This document shows, in pieces, positions 10,167-22,439 of a DNA stretch of 64,000 bases (positions are counted from its first letter, which is position 1; every line of letters begins with the position of its first letter). The DNA is taken from positions 5,766,001 to 5,830,000 of the forward strand of contig JANVAS020000239.1 in assembly GCA_027563935.2 (NCBI GenBank). The letters run 5' to 3'. A program made the translations under genes and the position numbers. This DNA is from Costus lasius. Taxonomy: Eukaryota > Streptophyta > Magnoliopsida > Zingiberales > Costaceae. Below the pieces are notes generated by a model. It saw nothing but the letters and a program-made list of their open reading frames with translations. It ran no database searches and was not told the origin of the DNA.

Positions 10167-11802
10167 TATTGGGGTATGCCCTTAAGGCTAATGTTTGAGG
10201 CCATGGGATTGTAACAGTATCATGTATAAACCCTTATGTTTATAAAGGCAATGGTTATTATTCAGTTTGTTACATTGTCTGCTGCAATAACTGTGCTTCT
10301 GAATAATGTCTCAATGCTGTTCAGCTAGGCTGACATGCTATATGTCCTTAGTCGAGATATCTTGGTGAACATGAGACAGCCTTGATATGGTTAAGACTAA
10401 TGTGTGTTCTAATCTTATAGGATGCTTCGAGCATGGAATAAGATGTAGACTCATGGGTACATTGGATGTACTGGACAGACCCTACTAGGATATTCAATTG
10501 CTTGTCACAATGTGAATAATCCTTGTATGCAACAAGTGGCATACTTCCTCTGACTTGAGATCACTTGTGTTTCTAAATGATGATTGTCATTGTTTTGAGG
10601 TAGTTCAATATCATTTGAAACATAATGGTTATAGACTATCTTGGATAATGATCATGAGTCAGGTTAGGGCACTGGTGATAGATATAGGATTGCCGTCTCT
10701 TTGTTTAAGGAGCATGATGTTCTATGGGGCCCCCCCTTGGATGAGATGATTGAGAAAGTGTATGGCCATACCCAGGTGACTATGTTCATCTGATCTAATC
10801 ATGCTCATCATATTGGAGTTACAGGCTTGACACGCTTGTCCAATGAGAACATCCAGTGGCAAAGGAAACTTGTATGCCTTGTGAAATGGATTCACACTTG
10901 TGCTGTGGTTTGGGTGTAGTCTTGGAAGACTCTTTCCTTTATATCGGGAGACAGTGATGTGTTGCTAGATACCCCTCACTGATCGTGATAATGTGAGTTA
11001 TCGTTACCGACATTTAAAGGAAACCCTCAGGGTCGCACAATTTTATGATATGGCTTACTTAAGTCAGATCGTATGGACTGAATTGATTAAGTTCAGTTTA
11101 AAGGGATTTAGACTCTGATTGTAAGTGACATCTGGTCTGATCATGTTTGATTGATTAGGGCTTGAGATCGGTAAGCTTCGATCGAGAGAATTGATGCTAG
11201 ATCGGTGAGATCAAAAGCATCACGAGATGAACGGTTAGATCAGGAACCTTAGGTTTTAAGACGATCTAGACCAAATGACTTGGGCTGTTTTGATTTGGTC
11301 TTTGAACCAAATTGAGTTGGGTCAATTAGATTAAACCGGTTCAAGAGAATGAACGCATGGTTCAATCTTTGAAGCGTTATTGTCGATTATGAAGAAGTGG
11401 GCGCATGCTCTTCATGGCTTGCTATTTTTAGTAAGTCTTCATGCGCCACCTCTCTCGTGGGTGGAAAAGCTTCCTTCACGTCTTGGAGAGGTCTCGGCCA
11501 AGTGGAAGAAGACATCTCATCCCTTTGATTCGATCAAAGACCCTTGAAGAACCTTGCTAGCACAAGGATCTCAAGGAGTAGGCGGCATCACCTTGTGTGC
11601 GCACCTTTTGGAGGAGTTTCATTCGAATCTCTTCTTCCTTGACGCCATCCAATAGAAATGGCTATGGTATGATTCCTAACTATAAGAGGTTGATCATATA
11701 AACATATATGCGATTATTGTTGAAACCCTAGCTTCCCATGCGAAAACTTTCTTTTGCGCCACCCTTAGGGTTTCAGCCCCCCTTAGATTTAGGGGTCTTT
11801 CA
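10167..11802 (+). repeat. Cop1 3' LTR, complete
   Basis: This 1636-bp LTR starts TATTGGGG (terminal TG changed to TA) and ends TTTCA. It contains the invariant U3 inverted-repeat block at 10412-10471 and CTATTTTTAG at 11422. It lacks a 41-bp block of the 5' LTR, with CTCTCTCG at the joint. Confidence 0.93.
10412..10471 (+). promoter_or_regulatory. Invariant U3 inverted-repeat block (Cop1 3' LTR)
   Basis: ATCTTAT-agg-ATGCT-tcg-AGCAT-gga-ATAAGAT at 10412-10444 is a double stem. GTACAT-tgg-ATGTAC follows at 10457-10471. Both are unchanged in every complete copia LTR of the window although flanking U3 sequence varies: 13892-13951, 33479-33538, 38581-38640, 46010-46069, 50004-50063, 56030-56089 and the partial 3' LTR of Cop5. 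This may be a transcription-factor site or structural element; function unknown. Confidence 0.6.
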
Positions 11803-12503
11803 ATACTATCCAATGTGAAAAACAAATCAACTAGAATAAGAGCTAAGGACTATCTCAAATCAGGCTGGTATCTACTATCTACTCTATCCCTCCCAAAAGC
11901 TAACTTTGTACCTGAAAGAGAAACAAAGGGAGTTAGCAAAAATGCTGAGTAGGAATCAACAAGTATGATGAGGGAGTCAAATAACAAGATAATACAATGA
12001 CTAAAACAACGATATACAAATAATATACAGAATGTCGTGTAAATCATCATGCTGGCCAATAGATCTCAATCCAGAGCCACACTCATTTTCAGAGTGTTTC
12101 CACGGTTGCTCACACAGTGGAACGACTGTCCTAAACAGCCCGGAGTGTTGCATTCAACACCTGGCATCCGTAGTATTGTCTCGAGGATAACTGGTGGTAC
12201 CCTAACCGGCAACTCAGATAGTCCGATATGCGTTAGAACTATAACTCAGACAAACAGGCCACTGGAGAATAAATCATCCAGTCCAAAGGTCAATATATCA
12301 CGACTTCAACAGATATTCAACTATTCCACATACTCATGTATCAATATCACAGATACATAACTGTTCAATCATGCTCATATGCCAATATATAAGATATCTC
12401 AATACAGCTTTGTTAATCATGCATACAGAAATAGAATATGACCAATGAATAAGATAAACAAGGTCAACTGAATTTCATAAACAAGACAATCAGACGAATC
12501 AAA
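11803..12503 (-). repeat. Unassigned stretch, probably old gypsy-type LTR fragment
   Basis: These 701 bp lie between Cop1 and Cop2 and match neither family LTR. On the minus strand they read like the middle of a long plant gypsy LTR: CTGAGTTGCCGG, GGGTACCACC, then a T-rich tract, TACTCAGCATTTTTGC and TTTCAGGTAC. I saw no ORF worth calling. It is probably the older element into which Cop1 and Cop2 both inserted; this is a style judgement, not an alignment. Confidence 0.35.
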
Positions 12504-14196
12504 TGAAAGTACCCCTTTCGAGAGGGGGGCGAAACCCTAATAAGGAGGCGCATGTAAACTTTGATAGCAGAAGCAAGGATTTTAGGGTTTCATAAGATTG
12601 CATATAGTTCATATGATCAACTTGCATATAAAAACTTGCAAAGATCGACAAGTGATCTTACCAACGCCATTAGATTGGGTGGCGGCTTGGAGATGAGAGA
12701 ACGAAATGGTTCTCCTCCAAAGATGACGCACACAAGACGATAGATCGGCTACTTCTTGTTGCTCCTTGTGCTAGCAAGGATCTCCAAGTGTCCTTGTCGA
12801 ATGGAAGGGGAGTTGAGATGATCTCTCGCTTGAGCAAACTCTCTCCAAGGCGTGAACAACCACTTCCACATGAGAGCAAGCGACGAGAATAGGAGAGGGG
12901 CGACAAGAGATGCGTTCCACTCAAAACGTGGAGGCGTGGCTACTAAAAATAGCTAGCCTTATTCTCTTATGCGATCATGCGTTCATGTACGCACGAACCA
13001 ATCGCATTTTGCTCTCTCCCTTGAACCATGCGCTCACTCAATGAGCTGGTTCAATGTCGGTTTGGTTCAAAGACCAATTAACCCAAGCCATATGGTCTAG
13101 ATCACAATAAACCCTAAGGTTCAAGATCTAACCGTTCATCTCTTGATGCTCCTGATCTCACCGATCTAGCATCCAATCTCTCAATCGAAGCTTACCGATC
13201 TCAAGCCCTAATCAATCAAACATGATCAGACCAGATCTCACTTACAATCAGAGTTTAAATCCCTTTAAACTGAACCCAAACAATTCAGTCCACACGATCT
13301 GACTTAAGTAAGCCATATCATCAAATTGTGCGACCCTAAGGGTTTCCTTTAAATGTCGGTAACGATAACTTACGTTATCACGATCAGTGAGGGGTATCTA
13401 GCAACACATCACTGTCTCCCGATATAAAGGAAAGAGTCTTCCAAGACTACACCCAAACCACAGCACAAGTGTGAATCCACTTCACTAGGCATACATGTTT
13501 CCTTTGCCACTGGATGTTCTTATTGGACAAGCGTGTCAAGCCTGTAGCTCCAATATGATGAGCATGATTAGATCAGATGAACATAGTCACCTGGGTATGG
13601 CCATACACTTTATCAATCATCTCATCCAGGGGGGCCCCTTTAGAACATCACACTCCAATCAAGGAGACGGCAATCCTATATCTATCACTAGTGCCCTAAC
13701 ATGACTCATGATCATTATCCAAGATAGTCTATAACCATTATGTTTCAAATGATATTGAACTACCTCAAAACAATGACAATCATCATTTAGAAACACAAGT
13801 GATCTCAAGTCAGAGGATATGTGCCACTTGTTGCAAACAAGGATTATTCACATTGTGACAAGCAATGGAATATCCTAGTAGGGTCTGTCCAGTACATCCA
13901 ATGTACCCATGAGTCTACATCTTATTCCATGCTCGAAGCATCCTATAAGATTAGAACACATATTAGTCTCAATCATATCAAGGCCGTCTCATATTCACCA
14001 AGATATCTCGACTAAGGACATATAGCATGTCAGCCTAGCTGAACAGCATTGAGACATTATTCAGAAGCACACTTATTGCAGCAGACAATGTAACAAACTG
14101 AATAACAACCATTGCCTTTATAAACATAAGAGTTTATACATGATACTGAAAGAATCCCAAGGCCTCAAACATTAGCCTTAAGGGCATACCCCAACA
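12504..14196 (-). repeat. Cop2 3' LTR
   Basis: This 1693-bp LTR reads TGTTGGGG...TTTCA on the minus strand. It starts directly after the polypurine tract (reverse, 14197-14207) and contains the U3 block at 13892-13951 and CTATTTTTAG at 12953-12962 (reverse). The preceding five bases are TCAAA; the partner duplication is outside the window. Confidence 0.93.
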
Positions 14197-14216
14197 ATCT
14201 CCCACTTGCACTTAAT

Positions 14217-14549
14217 CTAATGGTTGAGGAATCTCAAACCCATGTTATTACAGTGCTTCTCATGCTTCTGCTGCGCCAGAGGCTTGGTAAGTGGGTCTGC
14301 CAGATTGTCATCTGTATGAACCTTGCAGATTTTAATCTCACCACGATCAATGATCTCCCGGATCAAGTGAAACCGTCTCTGTATGTGCTTGGACTTCTGG
14401 TGCGACCGTGGTTCCTTTGCTTGTGCGATTGCTCCAGTGTTATCACAGAAGATAACCAAAGGATCTGCACTCGATGGAACAACACCAAGTTCCTGAATGA
14501 ACTTACGAATCCACACTGCCTCCTTAGATGCTTCTGAGGCTGCAACATA
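14217..14549 (-). pseudogene. Cop2 RNase H C-terminal end
   Basis: This piece encodes the final part of the RNase H domain (AASEASKEAVW, CDNTGAIAQAK, ADPLTKPLAQQ) and the family C-terminus MGLRFLNH. It is cut from the rest of Pol by Gyp2, which inserted at the codons for EYV-AAS; the upstream half continues at 25586. It has no stop inside. As it stands it is an orphan fragment read into the Gyp2 LTR. Confidence 0.88.
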
Positions 14550-17500
14550 TGTAAGATCCAAGGATCTTAAGTCCTGGTAAGCATTATTTGGATTTAAATA
14601 AAATCATTAGCTGTGATATTTTATTATGATAAAATTATTGGATGCTAATCAACTGGCTTGTTGATTGTTTAATTGTAATTATTTGATTTGAGTTTATTTG
14701 GTTGTTAATTTATTGTAAATTAATTAGAGATTATTTATTTGATTATTGGTTGTTCATAATAAATTAATTAGGATTTATGGGTTGTAAATTGTAAGTTAAT
14801 TAATTACAGTTTGTTGGTTAATTAATTAGACCTTATTGGTTAATTAATTAGACCTTATTGGTTAATTAAATCCTTGTTGGATATTAATTAAATCCTTACT
14901 GGATTTGCGCTTAAGTGAATTAATTAATTGGATGTTAATTTAAATTCATATTGGATTTCACTTAAACCATGAGTTATTTGGGTTTACACTAATTGGGTTT
15001 TTAAAATTTGAATTAATGGGTTAATGGGTTAAACCCCTTTTTGAATTAATTGGTTAGAGGGTTAAAACCTTAAAAACCGAAATTTAAGTAGGTAATTTCG
15101 GTTAGGGTAGAGTTTTGGCGATTTTGGCTTGGAGAAAAACATTGGGCGACGGCTTGAAAGAACTTGGCGACTTCCTTGAAGGCTTGGCGATTTCCTTGAA
15201 GGCTTGGACGATTTTCCTCTTCCTTCTCTCTTGGAGTCTTTGGTGTTGGAGGTGTTTCCTTCCTTTGGTGGCGATTCTTGGTAGAACTTCAAGCCTTAGA
15301 CGAATTGTTTTTGGAGAGTTTTTCACCTTGTGTTCTCGATTAAGAGGTGAGTGGGTTGTCTAATTGATTTCTATCTATTTGTTTGTGTTAATTGATGAGT
15401 TAGATGATATATTCGCTTGTTGGAAATCTTACCATGCTAAAACCGAAATTCAAGACTTCATCATGAATGAAAACCGAATTTTGTAAAGTTGATTATATGA
15501 TGAAAACCGAATTTTGTAAAGTTGATTATATCATGAAAACCGAATTTTTCAAAGGTGATTATATGATGATTATTTAACCGAAAATTTGTATGAAATTTAA
15601 GGTATTTTTATAGGAATTTTGGTAGCATTAAATCAATGAGTTTTGAGTATGAAACTCTTGTTAATTATAGTTAAACCGAAATCAATTTTGGTAACATTAA
15701 GTCAATGATGTTTGTAGCATGAATGAAAACCGAAACCTTTATAATTGTAGTTAAACCGAAATTTTTATAGTTGTAGTTAACATGTTTACATGTGGTAATT
15801 TGTGGTAATTTGTAAAGTGATTTATAAGAATACATGTTTTACAATTTATGTTGATTTTATGGATGCTTTATAAATGCTGTTAACGCTACCTTGGTTATTT
15901 CTTTATGTGTGTAACATATTATATGTTTATGGTCATGTATTTTGTTTGAGAAAATTTGGGTGATAACATAGCAAAATTTGATTAAACTAATCAGCATGAA
16001 ATTTAAGGACTACACTATATTCGGTGATATTCGAATATAAAATATTATGTGTTATGTTATATGATTTTGAACAATATGTGTGATCATGTGAATTTTGAAC
16101 AATATGTGTGATCTTGTGAATTTTGAACAATATGTGTGATTATGTTAAGTTGGGAAATTATGGGTTATGTGAATTTGGAAAATTATGTGATTATGTGATG
16201 GTTAGGACTAAGGCTAGGTGTAACTATGAACTCAAGGGGATAGTCCTTATGTGATATGTTAAGGGTTTGAATTTCAGCCCTGTATTGTGATATGTGAGGA
16301 GGTTGATGTTCAGCCTGCCTATTATGATTATTGTGATGGGGGTTGATGTTCAGCCTGCCCGATATGAGTTTTGTGATGACTATCCTAGAGTCTAGTTGAC
16401 ACTTAGGAGTCCACCTTTGTGAAATATGAAATAAGATATGTCTGTTGTCCAGTAGGAACCTTTTGGGAGAACGGGTTTTGACGCAAAGTGCCATGTCTTG
16501 GTCGGACAGGGGCCACCTCTTGATGTCATTACTCTTTTATGTGTTGGGGTGATATAAGACGCAAAGTGCCATGTCTTGATCAGACAGGGGCCACCTCTTG
16601 ATGTCATCACTCGGTTTATGATGTTGGGTGTGTGGAGCAAAGTGCCACGCCGTGACTCGGCGGGGGCCACCTCTTGAATCTACACACAATCCATCGATAT
16701 GTTATGGGGTGATAGAGCAAAGTGCCACGTCGTGACCTGGCGGGGGCCACCTCTTGATTCTACTCACTATCCATGTTTATGTGTTGCACGAGATTTTGCA
16801 GCTCCCAGTGCTTTGGCCAAGCCGGGTTAGACCATATTGGTCACTACTGATTATGCTGGACAACTAGGTTAATTAAGTATGGTGTGTTTAGTTGGTTTAG
16901 AATATATGTGTTTAATTGGTTTAGAGTAAAACTCTAGAATCTGAGTTTGTGAACATGAGTTTGTTATATGCTAGTGTGTACATCTGACTGCCTATATGAC
17001 TTCTGTTTCTTTATTTTGTTATATGTTGACATAATGTTCCTGTTAAAGATTTTTAAAATAATCTGCCTATATTTTTGAATGTATGTTCTGGATGGTCGAT
17101 TTAGACTATCCACTCACTGGGCTGTGTAGCTCACCCCTCACTATTTTCAGGCATAGAGCAGGGGCGCATTTCTTGAGTGCATTGGCGTGGATCATTATGC
17201 TGTTTGCTGTTTTAAGAATTTTTGTGCTTAATTCTTGGGGCCGGTTGTGGCCTTAACGTGAATTATATGAGCTATGTGAATCATGAGACTATGTGAACTA
17301 TGTGAATTGTGTTGCCGGTTATGGCAGTCTTATGAGTTTGATTTTTGTGTCACCGCGGGCTTCAGCCTGGTTTCGGTGTTTGATATGAGTTTATAAAATC
17401 GACTTTGTGGCTTTACTTTGAATTTCGAATCGAATTGTATTTATGCCATCGGATTTGATATAACTGTTGCCTTGCATATGTCTAGTGCAAGGATTGCGTG

Positions 17501-17690
17501 GTGGCAGGTACCTTTATGTGATTTATGAGATTTGTGTTTTGTAAATTTGTATGTATGGATTTATGGAAATTTTCAGATCGTGTTTTCTTGAACTCGGTTT
17601 TACCTAGCATATGATCGATCTTATATGAAACATCCTGTTTCTTTTATGAAATGTGCCATTTGTTTGGGGTTAAGAATGTGGCATGTTGCA
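14550..17690 (+). repeat. Gyp2 5' LTR
   Basis: This LTR begins TGTAAGATCC and ends TGTTGCA. Inside are a TTAATTAA-rich first kilobase, the 33-bp repeats near 15473-15571, AAACAATATGTGTGAT-type repeats near 16060-16190, two GTTGATGTTCAGCCTG units near 16300-16360, and four 78-bp units starting at 16483, 16561, 16637 and 16717. Confidence 0.95.
16483..16775 (+). repeat. About 78-bp tandem repeat, Gyp2 5' LTR
   Basis: Four units start GCAAAGTGCCA at 16483, 16561, 16637 and 16717. The third unit core, CGCCGTGACTCGGCG, differs from the solo LTR, while the outer parts GTGCCA and GGGGCCAC are constant. The 3' LTR has the same array 7890 bp downstream. Confidence 0.85.
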
Positions 17691-17693
17691 GAA

Positions 17694-17704
17694 TGGTATC
17701 AGAG
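17694..17704 (+). other. Gyp2 primer-binding site
   Basis: TGGTATCAGAG begins three bases after the LTR. It matches eleven bases of the initiator-Met tRNA complement; the next base is G where C is usual. The leader to gag is only about 110 bp, with nothing else recognisable. Confidence 0.85.
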
Positions 17705-17817
17705 GGAGTTGGCTAGCTAAAACTTAGTTTGGGGGAAAACATGTTTGTGTATTGCTAGACACCTGTTAGGTTTATGATTGTTTTCCTGACTATGATATGT
17801 GTGTGTAGGCATTTAAG

Positions 17818-20800
17818 ATGGTGCGAACCAGAGGAAATGCTAGTGATGAGGGCGAGCAGACCCCGAACCTCACGAGAACTATTGAGGCTCTGACTGGCAT
17901 GGTTCAGCAACAAGGTGCTATGATAGAGAGGCAAGCTCAGATGCTGCAGCAGCAGCAGACTCAGCACCAAGAAGCACAACAGCAGCTCTTGCAGCAGCTG
18001 ACTCAAGAGAGACCCCAGACTACTACTCGAGCGGTGGGGGATGACTCTCAGGAGGGCGCTCACAGGCGCTATGCTTCACTTGTGAGTGAATTCCAGAAAC
18101 TGGGTCCTAGCTCATTTTATGGAGGCTCAGAATCCAGTACTGCCGAGAACTGGCAGTTGTGCTTGGAAAAGATTTTCCAAGTCATGCGCTGCTCAGATGA
18201 GGATAAGTTATGTCTGACCACCTATATGATGCGTGCTGACGCAGATGAGTGGTGGAAGGGCGTGGTGAGACTTGCCGAAGAAAGACATGAGACTGTAGAT
18301 TGGCCTTACTTCTTGTCTCGATTTAACGAGAAGTACTTCCCAGATAGTTTGGTGGAGGACCGAGAGGTAGCATTTATTCACCTGGAGCAGGGTGATATGA
18401 CTGTGGACCAGTATGAATTACAGTTCACGAAATTGGGAAAGTATGCTCCTCATCTGATAAACACTGAAAAGAGGAGAGCTACTAAGTTTCTCAGAGGTCT
18501 CAGATGGGACATTAGAGAGTAGGTTGGTGCTCAGCATTTGGAGACCTATGTTGAGACTGTTGGACGAGCACGCACCATTGAGAGATACATAGCTGAGAGG
18601 AGTTCTCATGTTGCTGTGGCAGTGGTTCCTGCAGCTGAGGCGGCGGCTCCTCAGTATGGCAGTGGTGGCAAGGGTAAGAAGTACCCTAAACATAAGGACT
18701 ACAAGAAGAGCAGGTATAAGCCTTACTCCTACAAGGCACCGCAGCAGTCCAGGGATGCACCGCAGCAGTTCAGGGATGCCAGGGATGTAAGAAACGGTAT
18801 CACTTGTAGTTATTGTGGGCTCAAGGGACACCTAGTGAAAGACTGTCATAAGAAGAATGGCGTGTGCTTCAGGTGTAAGAAACCAGGGCACATGGTCAGG
18901 GACTGCAAAGAGCCTGAGATACAGCCTAGAGGCGCAGATAAGCCTACAGTCCAGACTAGAGTTTATGCTGTGGCTGAGAAGGATACACGAGCTTCCCGAT
19001 CCGTCGTGGAAGGTACCTTATTTGTATTCGATCAGTTAGCTCGCATTTTATTTGACCCTGGTGCAAATTTGTCTTTTGTATCTGTTAAGTTTGCTGCATG
19101 TTTACCTGTTGTACCTAAGATGCTAGATTATGTTGTGTCTGTCAGTACTCCCTTAGGAAAGTCATTATCTACAGACACTGTGTGTGCTGACTGTGTGGTA
19201 CATGTAGAGGGTTATGAGTTTCTAGTGGATTTAATCCTCCTAGACATGCAAGACTATGATGTCATTCTAGGTATGGATTGGTTGTCCTCACATCATGCCT
19301 CGGTGGATTGCTTTGAGAAAGTAATCACTTTAAATCTGCTAGATGGGAATCGGCTTTTTGTGAGAGGTCTAGTGTCAGATCAAGGACCGCATGTGATATC
19401 TTTCCTGCAGGCCAGGAAATTACTGGCTAGTGGATACAAGGGTTATCTTGCGCATGTTAAGGTGCAGGATGATTCTACTTCTGATTTGACTCAGATGGCG
19501 GTGGTGAAAGAATCTCCTGATGTGTTCTCTGAAGAATTTTCAGGCTTGCCACCGATTCGAGAGGTAGAGTTTGGTATTGAGTTGGCGCCAGGTACGGCAC
19601 CTATCTCCAGAGCTCCTTATCGTATGGTTACTTCAGAGTTGGCCGAGCTTAAGAAACAACTGGAGGAATTGTTAGAGAAAGGGTATATTCGGCCTAGTGC
19701 TTCACCTTGGGGAGCGCCAGTGTTGTTTGTAAAGAAGAAAGATGGAACCCTGAGGATGTGTATAGACTACAGGCAATTGAACCAAGTGACTATCAAGAAT
19801 AAGTATCCTCTTCCCAGAATTGATGATCTATTTGATCAATTACAGGGAGCTACAGTGTTCTCTAAGATTGATCTGAGATCAGGGTATTATCAGCTTAGAG
19901 TCAAGGATGAGGATATATTTAAGACTGCTTTCAGGACCAGGTATGGGCATTTTGAATTTTTAGTTATGCCTTTTGGACTGACGAATGCACCTGCTGTCTT
20001 CATGGATTTGATGAACAGGGTATTCCATGAATTGCTTGACTCTTGTGTGGTAGTCTTTATAGACGATATTTTGGTGTACTCTCGGACTACTTCAGATCAT
20101 ATCAGTGACTTGCGCAGAGTGCTGGAGGTTCTGAGGAAGAACCGATTATTTGCCAAGGCTAGTAAGTGTGAGTTCTGGCTAGAGAAAATCAGCTTCTTGG
20201 GACATGTGATTTCTGGTCAGGGGGTGTCTGTGGATCCAGTTAAAGTGCAAGCTATCCTTAATTGGGGAAGACCGACTAGTGCTACTGAGATCAGGAGTTT
20301 TCTGGGTTTAGCGGGTTACTACCGGCGATTTGTTGAGGGATTCTCCAAGCTGGCGGGTCCTTTAACTAAATTAACCAGAAAGGAGGCTAAGTTTATTTGG
20401 GATGACAAGTGTGAAGAGAGCTTCCAAGAGTTGAAGAGAAGGTTGACTAGTACACCGATCCTCATTATTCCTAGTGATGGGGAAAGGTTTACTGTATATA
20501 CGGATGCTTCTGGCAAAGGGTTGGGTTGTGTCTTGATGCAGAAGGGTTCTGTAGTAGCCTATGCTTCGAGACAACTGAAGGAGTATGAATTGAACTACCC
20601 TACTCATGATTTAGAGTTGGCGGCCGTAGTCTTTGCTTTGAAGATATGGCGTCACTATTTGTTGGGTCAGGAGTTTGATCTGTTCACTGATCACCAGAGT
20701 CTCAAGTATATCTTCACTCAGAAGGAGTTGAACATGAGACAGAGAAGATGGATGGAGTTGATCAAAGACTATGACTTCTCTATTCAGTATCAGGCTGGAA

Positions 20801-22410
20801 AGGCCAATGTAGTGACGGATGCACTGAGCAGACATCCAGTTACTTCAGTAGCTGCTTTACGAGTCAGTGAGTGGCGGTTACTGCAGGAGTTCAGCGATCT
20901 CAGGATCAGTGTTTCTCCTAGAGATCAGACTGGTTATGTAGCTTTTCTCAGAGTACAGTCTGCTTTGTTGCAGAAGATCAGAGATCAGCAGTCTGTGGAT
21001 CCGAGATTAGTTCAGATCAGGGATAGTCTGGTTGATGGCGCAGTTCAGGATTTTAGCCTGTCTGATGATGGTATTCTTCGGTTTCGTGGAAGGGTATGTG
21101 TCCCTGAGGAACCGAGCTTGAGGAAAGAAATATTGGAGGACAGCCATAACTCCAAATATTCTCTACATCCTGGTGTGACAAAGATGTATCAGGACCTCAA
21201 GAAAAATTTTTGGTGACCGGGTATGAAGAAAGAAGTAACTGATTTTGTCTCTAGGTGTTTAACCTGTCAGACTGTAAAGGCTGAACATCAGAAGCCTGGT
21301 GGTTTGTTGCAGCCTCTTCCTATTCCTGAGTGGAAGTGGGAATGCATCAGTATGGATTTTGTGTGTGGTTTGCCCAGAACCAGATTGGGTCATGATGCTA
21401 TTTGGGTGATTGTTGATAGACTTACTAAATCAGCCCACTTTCTTCCGATTAAGATGACTTATTCGTTAGAGAGGCTAGCTAGATTGTACATTGATGAGAT
21501 AGTCAGACTGCATGGAGTTCCTGTTGATATTGTGTCTGATAGGGACTCTCGATTTTTGTCCAGATTTTGGAAGAGTTTACAGGAAGGTTTGGGTACTAAG
21601 TTGAGCTTTAGTACAGCATACCATCCTCAGTCTGATGGCCAGACGGAGCGTACTATCCAGACTCTAGAAGATTTGTTGAGAGCCTATGTGGTTGATTGGA
21701 GTTCTGAGTGGAACCGGGATCTATCTTTGATAGAGTTTACTTATAATAATAGCTTCCACTCTAGTATTCAGATGGCTCCTTATGAGGCTTTGTATGGGAG
21801 AAGGTGTAGGACTCCCTTGTGTTGGGAGGAAACTAGTGACAGAATGATTTTGAGATCTGATGCAGTACAGGAGACTACTGATAAGGTCAGAGAGATCCGG
21901 GATAAACTGAAAATTGCTCGGGACAGACAGAAGAGTTATGCTGATGACCGTCGTCGTTCCTTGGAGTTTATGGTAGGGGATCATGTGTTCTTGAAGGTGT
22001 CACCTACTAAGGGTGTTATGAGATTTGGCAAAAAGGGCAAGTTGAGCCCTAGGTTTGTAGGCCCTTTTGATATTATTGAGAGAGTTGGTCCAGTGGCTTA
22101 CCGATTAGCTTTACCTCCTGCTATGGATCATGTGCATAATGTATTCCATGTTTCTGCTTTGAGGAAATATCATCCTGATCCATCTCATGTGTTGGAGTTG
22201 GAACCTCTTCAGATTCAGAGTGATTTGACTTTTGAGGAAAGACCTCTCCGGATTGTGGATAGAAAAGATAAAGTACTGAGGAACAAGACTATACCTTTGG
22301 TAAAGGTTATCTGGGGAAATCAGGCTGTTGAGGAGGCGACTTGGGAGACTGAAGCTGATATGAGGAAATTTTATGCTTACCTCTTTGATGATATGGATGC
22401 TGAGCTTTAG
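17818..22410 (+). pseudogene. gag-pol: Gyp2 Gag-Pol polyprotein with chromodomain, two stops
   Basis: One frame of 1530 codons is interrupted by TAG at 18520-18522 (codon 235, CAG expected) and TGA at 21214-21216 (codon 1133, TGG in Gyp3). Order: Q-rich coiled-coil-like N-terminus (about 30-70), retrotransposon Gag core (85-260), two CCHC knuckles ([18 protein letters not shown]), protease, RT with FIDD at 747-750, RNase H ([19 protein letters not shown]), HHCC/DDE integrase, and a chromodomain ending [14 protein letters not shown]. The chromodomain is known in chromoviruses to steer insertion to heterochromatin. The protease reads D-P-G at 413-415 where D-S/T-G is normal, and ADALSR has become TDALSR. 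It starts at ATG 17818 (MVRTRG). Confidence 0.93.
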
Positions 22411-22427
22411 AGGACTAAAGCTTTATA

Positions 22428-22439
22428 AGGAGGGAGGGA
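22428..22439 (+). other. Gyp2 polypurine tract
   Basis: AAGGAGGGAGGGA immediately precedes the 3' LTR and is shared with Gyp3. Confidence 0.85.

Larger units (their letters stand above)
1..11802 (+). mobile_element. Cop1: Ty1/copia LTR retrotransposon, 5' end off window
   Basis: This copia element runs left to right: partial 5' LTR (1-1251), primer site, 1.8-kb leader, gag-pol (3052-10146), polypurine tract and complete 3' LTR (10167-11802). By alignment with the 3' LTR about 426 bp of the 5' LTR lie left of the window. Its gag is split by a gypsy solo LTR at 3283-6488. The domain order PR-INT-RT-RNaseH is that of Ty1/copia. The LTR start (TATTGGGG here, TGTTGGGG in the other copies, followed by TATGCCC) and its size suggest the Angela/BARE-type lineage; this is inference from memory. 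Gag-pol has three nonsense codons and a frameshift, so it is not autonomous. The target duplication cannot be tested because the left end is missing. Confidence 0.9.

Noticed and set aside
12049..12360. 103-codon ORF in the orphan stretch as a host gene
   Set aside because: No recognisable domain, low-complexity Ser/Thr/Asn-rich composition, and the surroundings look like LTR.
18520..18522. Programmed read-through or gag/pol boundary stop in Gyp2
   Set aside because: The TAG lies inside Gag, well before the zinc knuckles, and is simply explained by CAG to TAG; a functional boundary stop would follow the nucleocapsid.
21214..21216. Separate ORF for Gyp2 integrase starting at 21223
   Set aside because: The ATG follows a nonsense codon in an otherwise continuous frame; Gyp3 has TGG at this codon.
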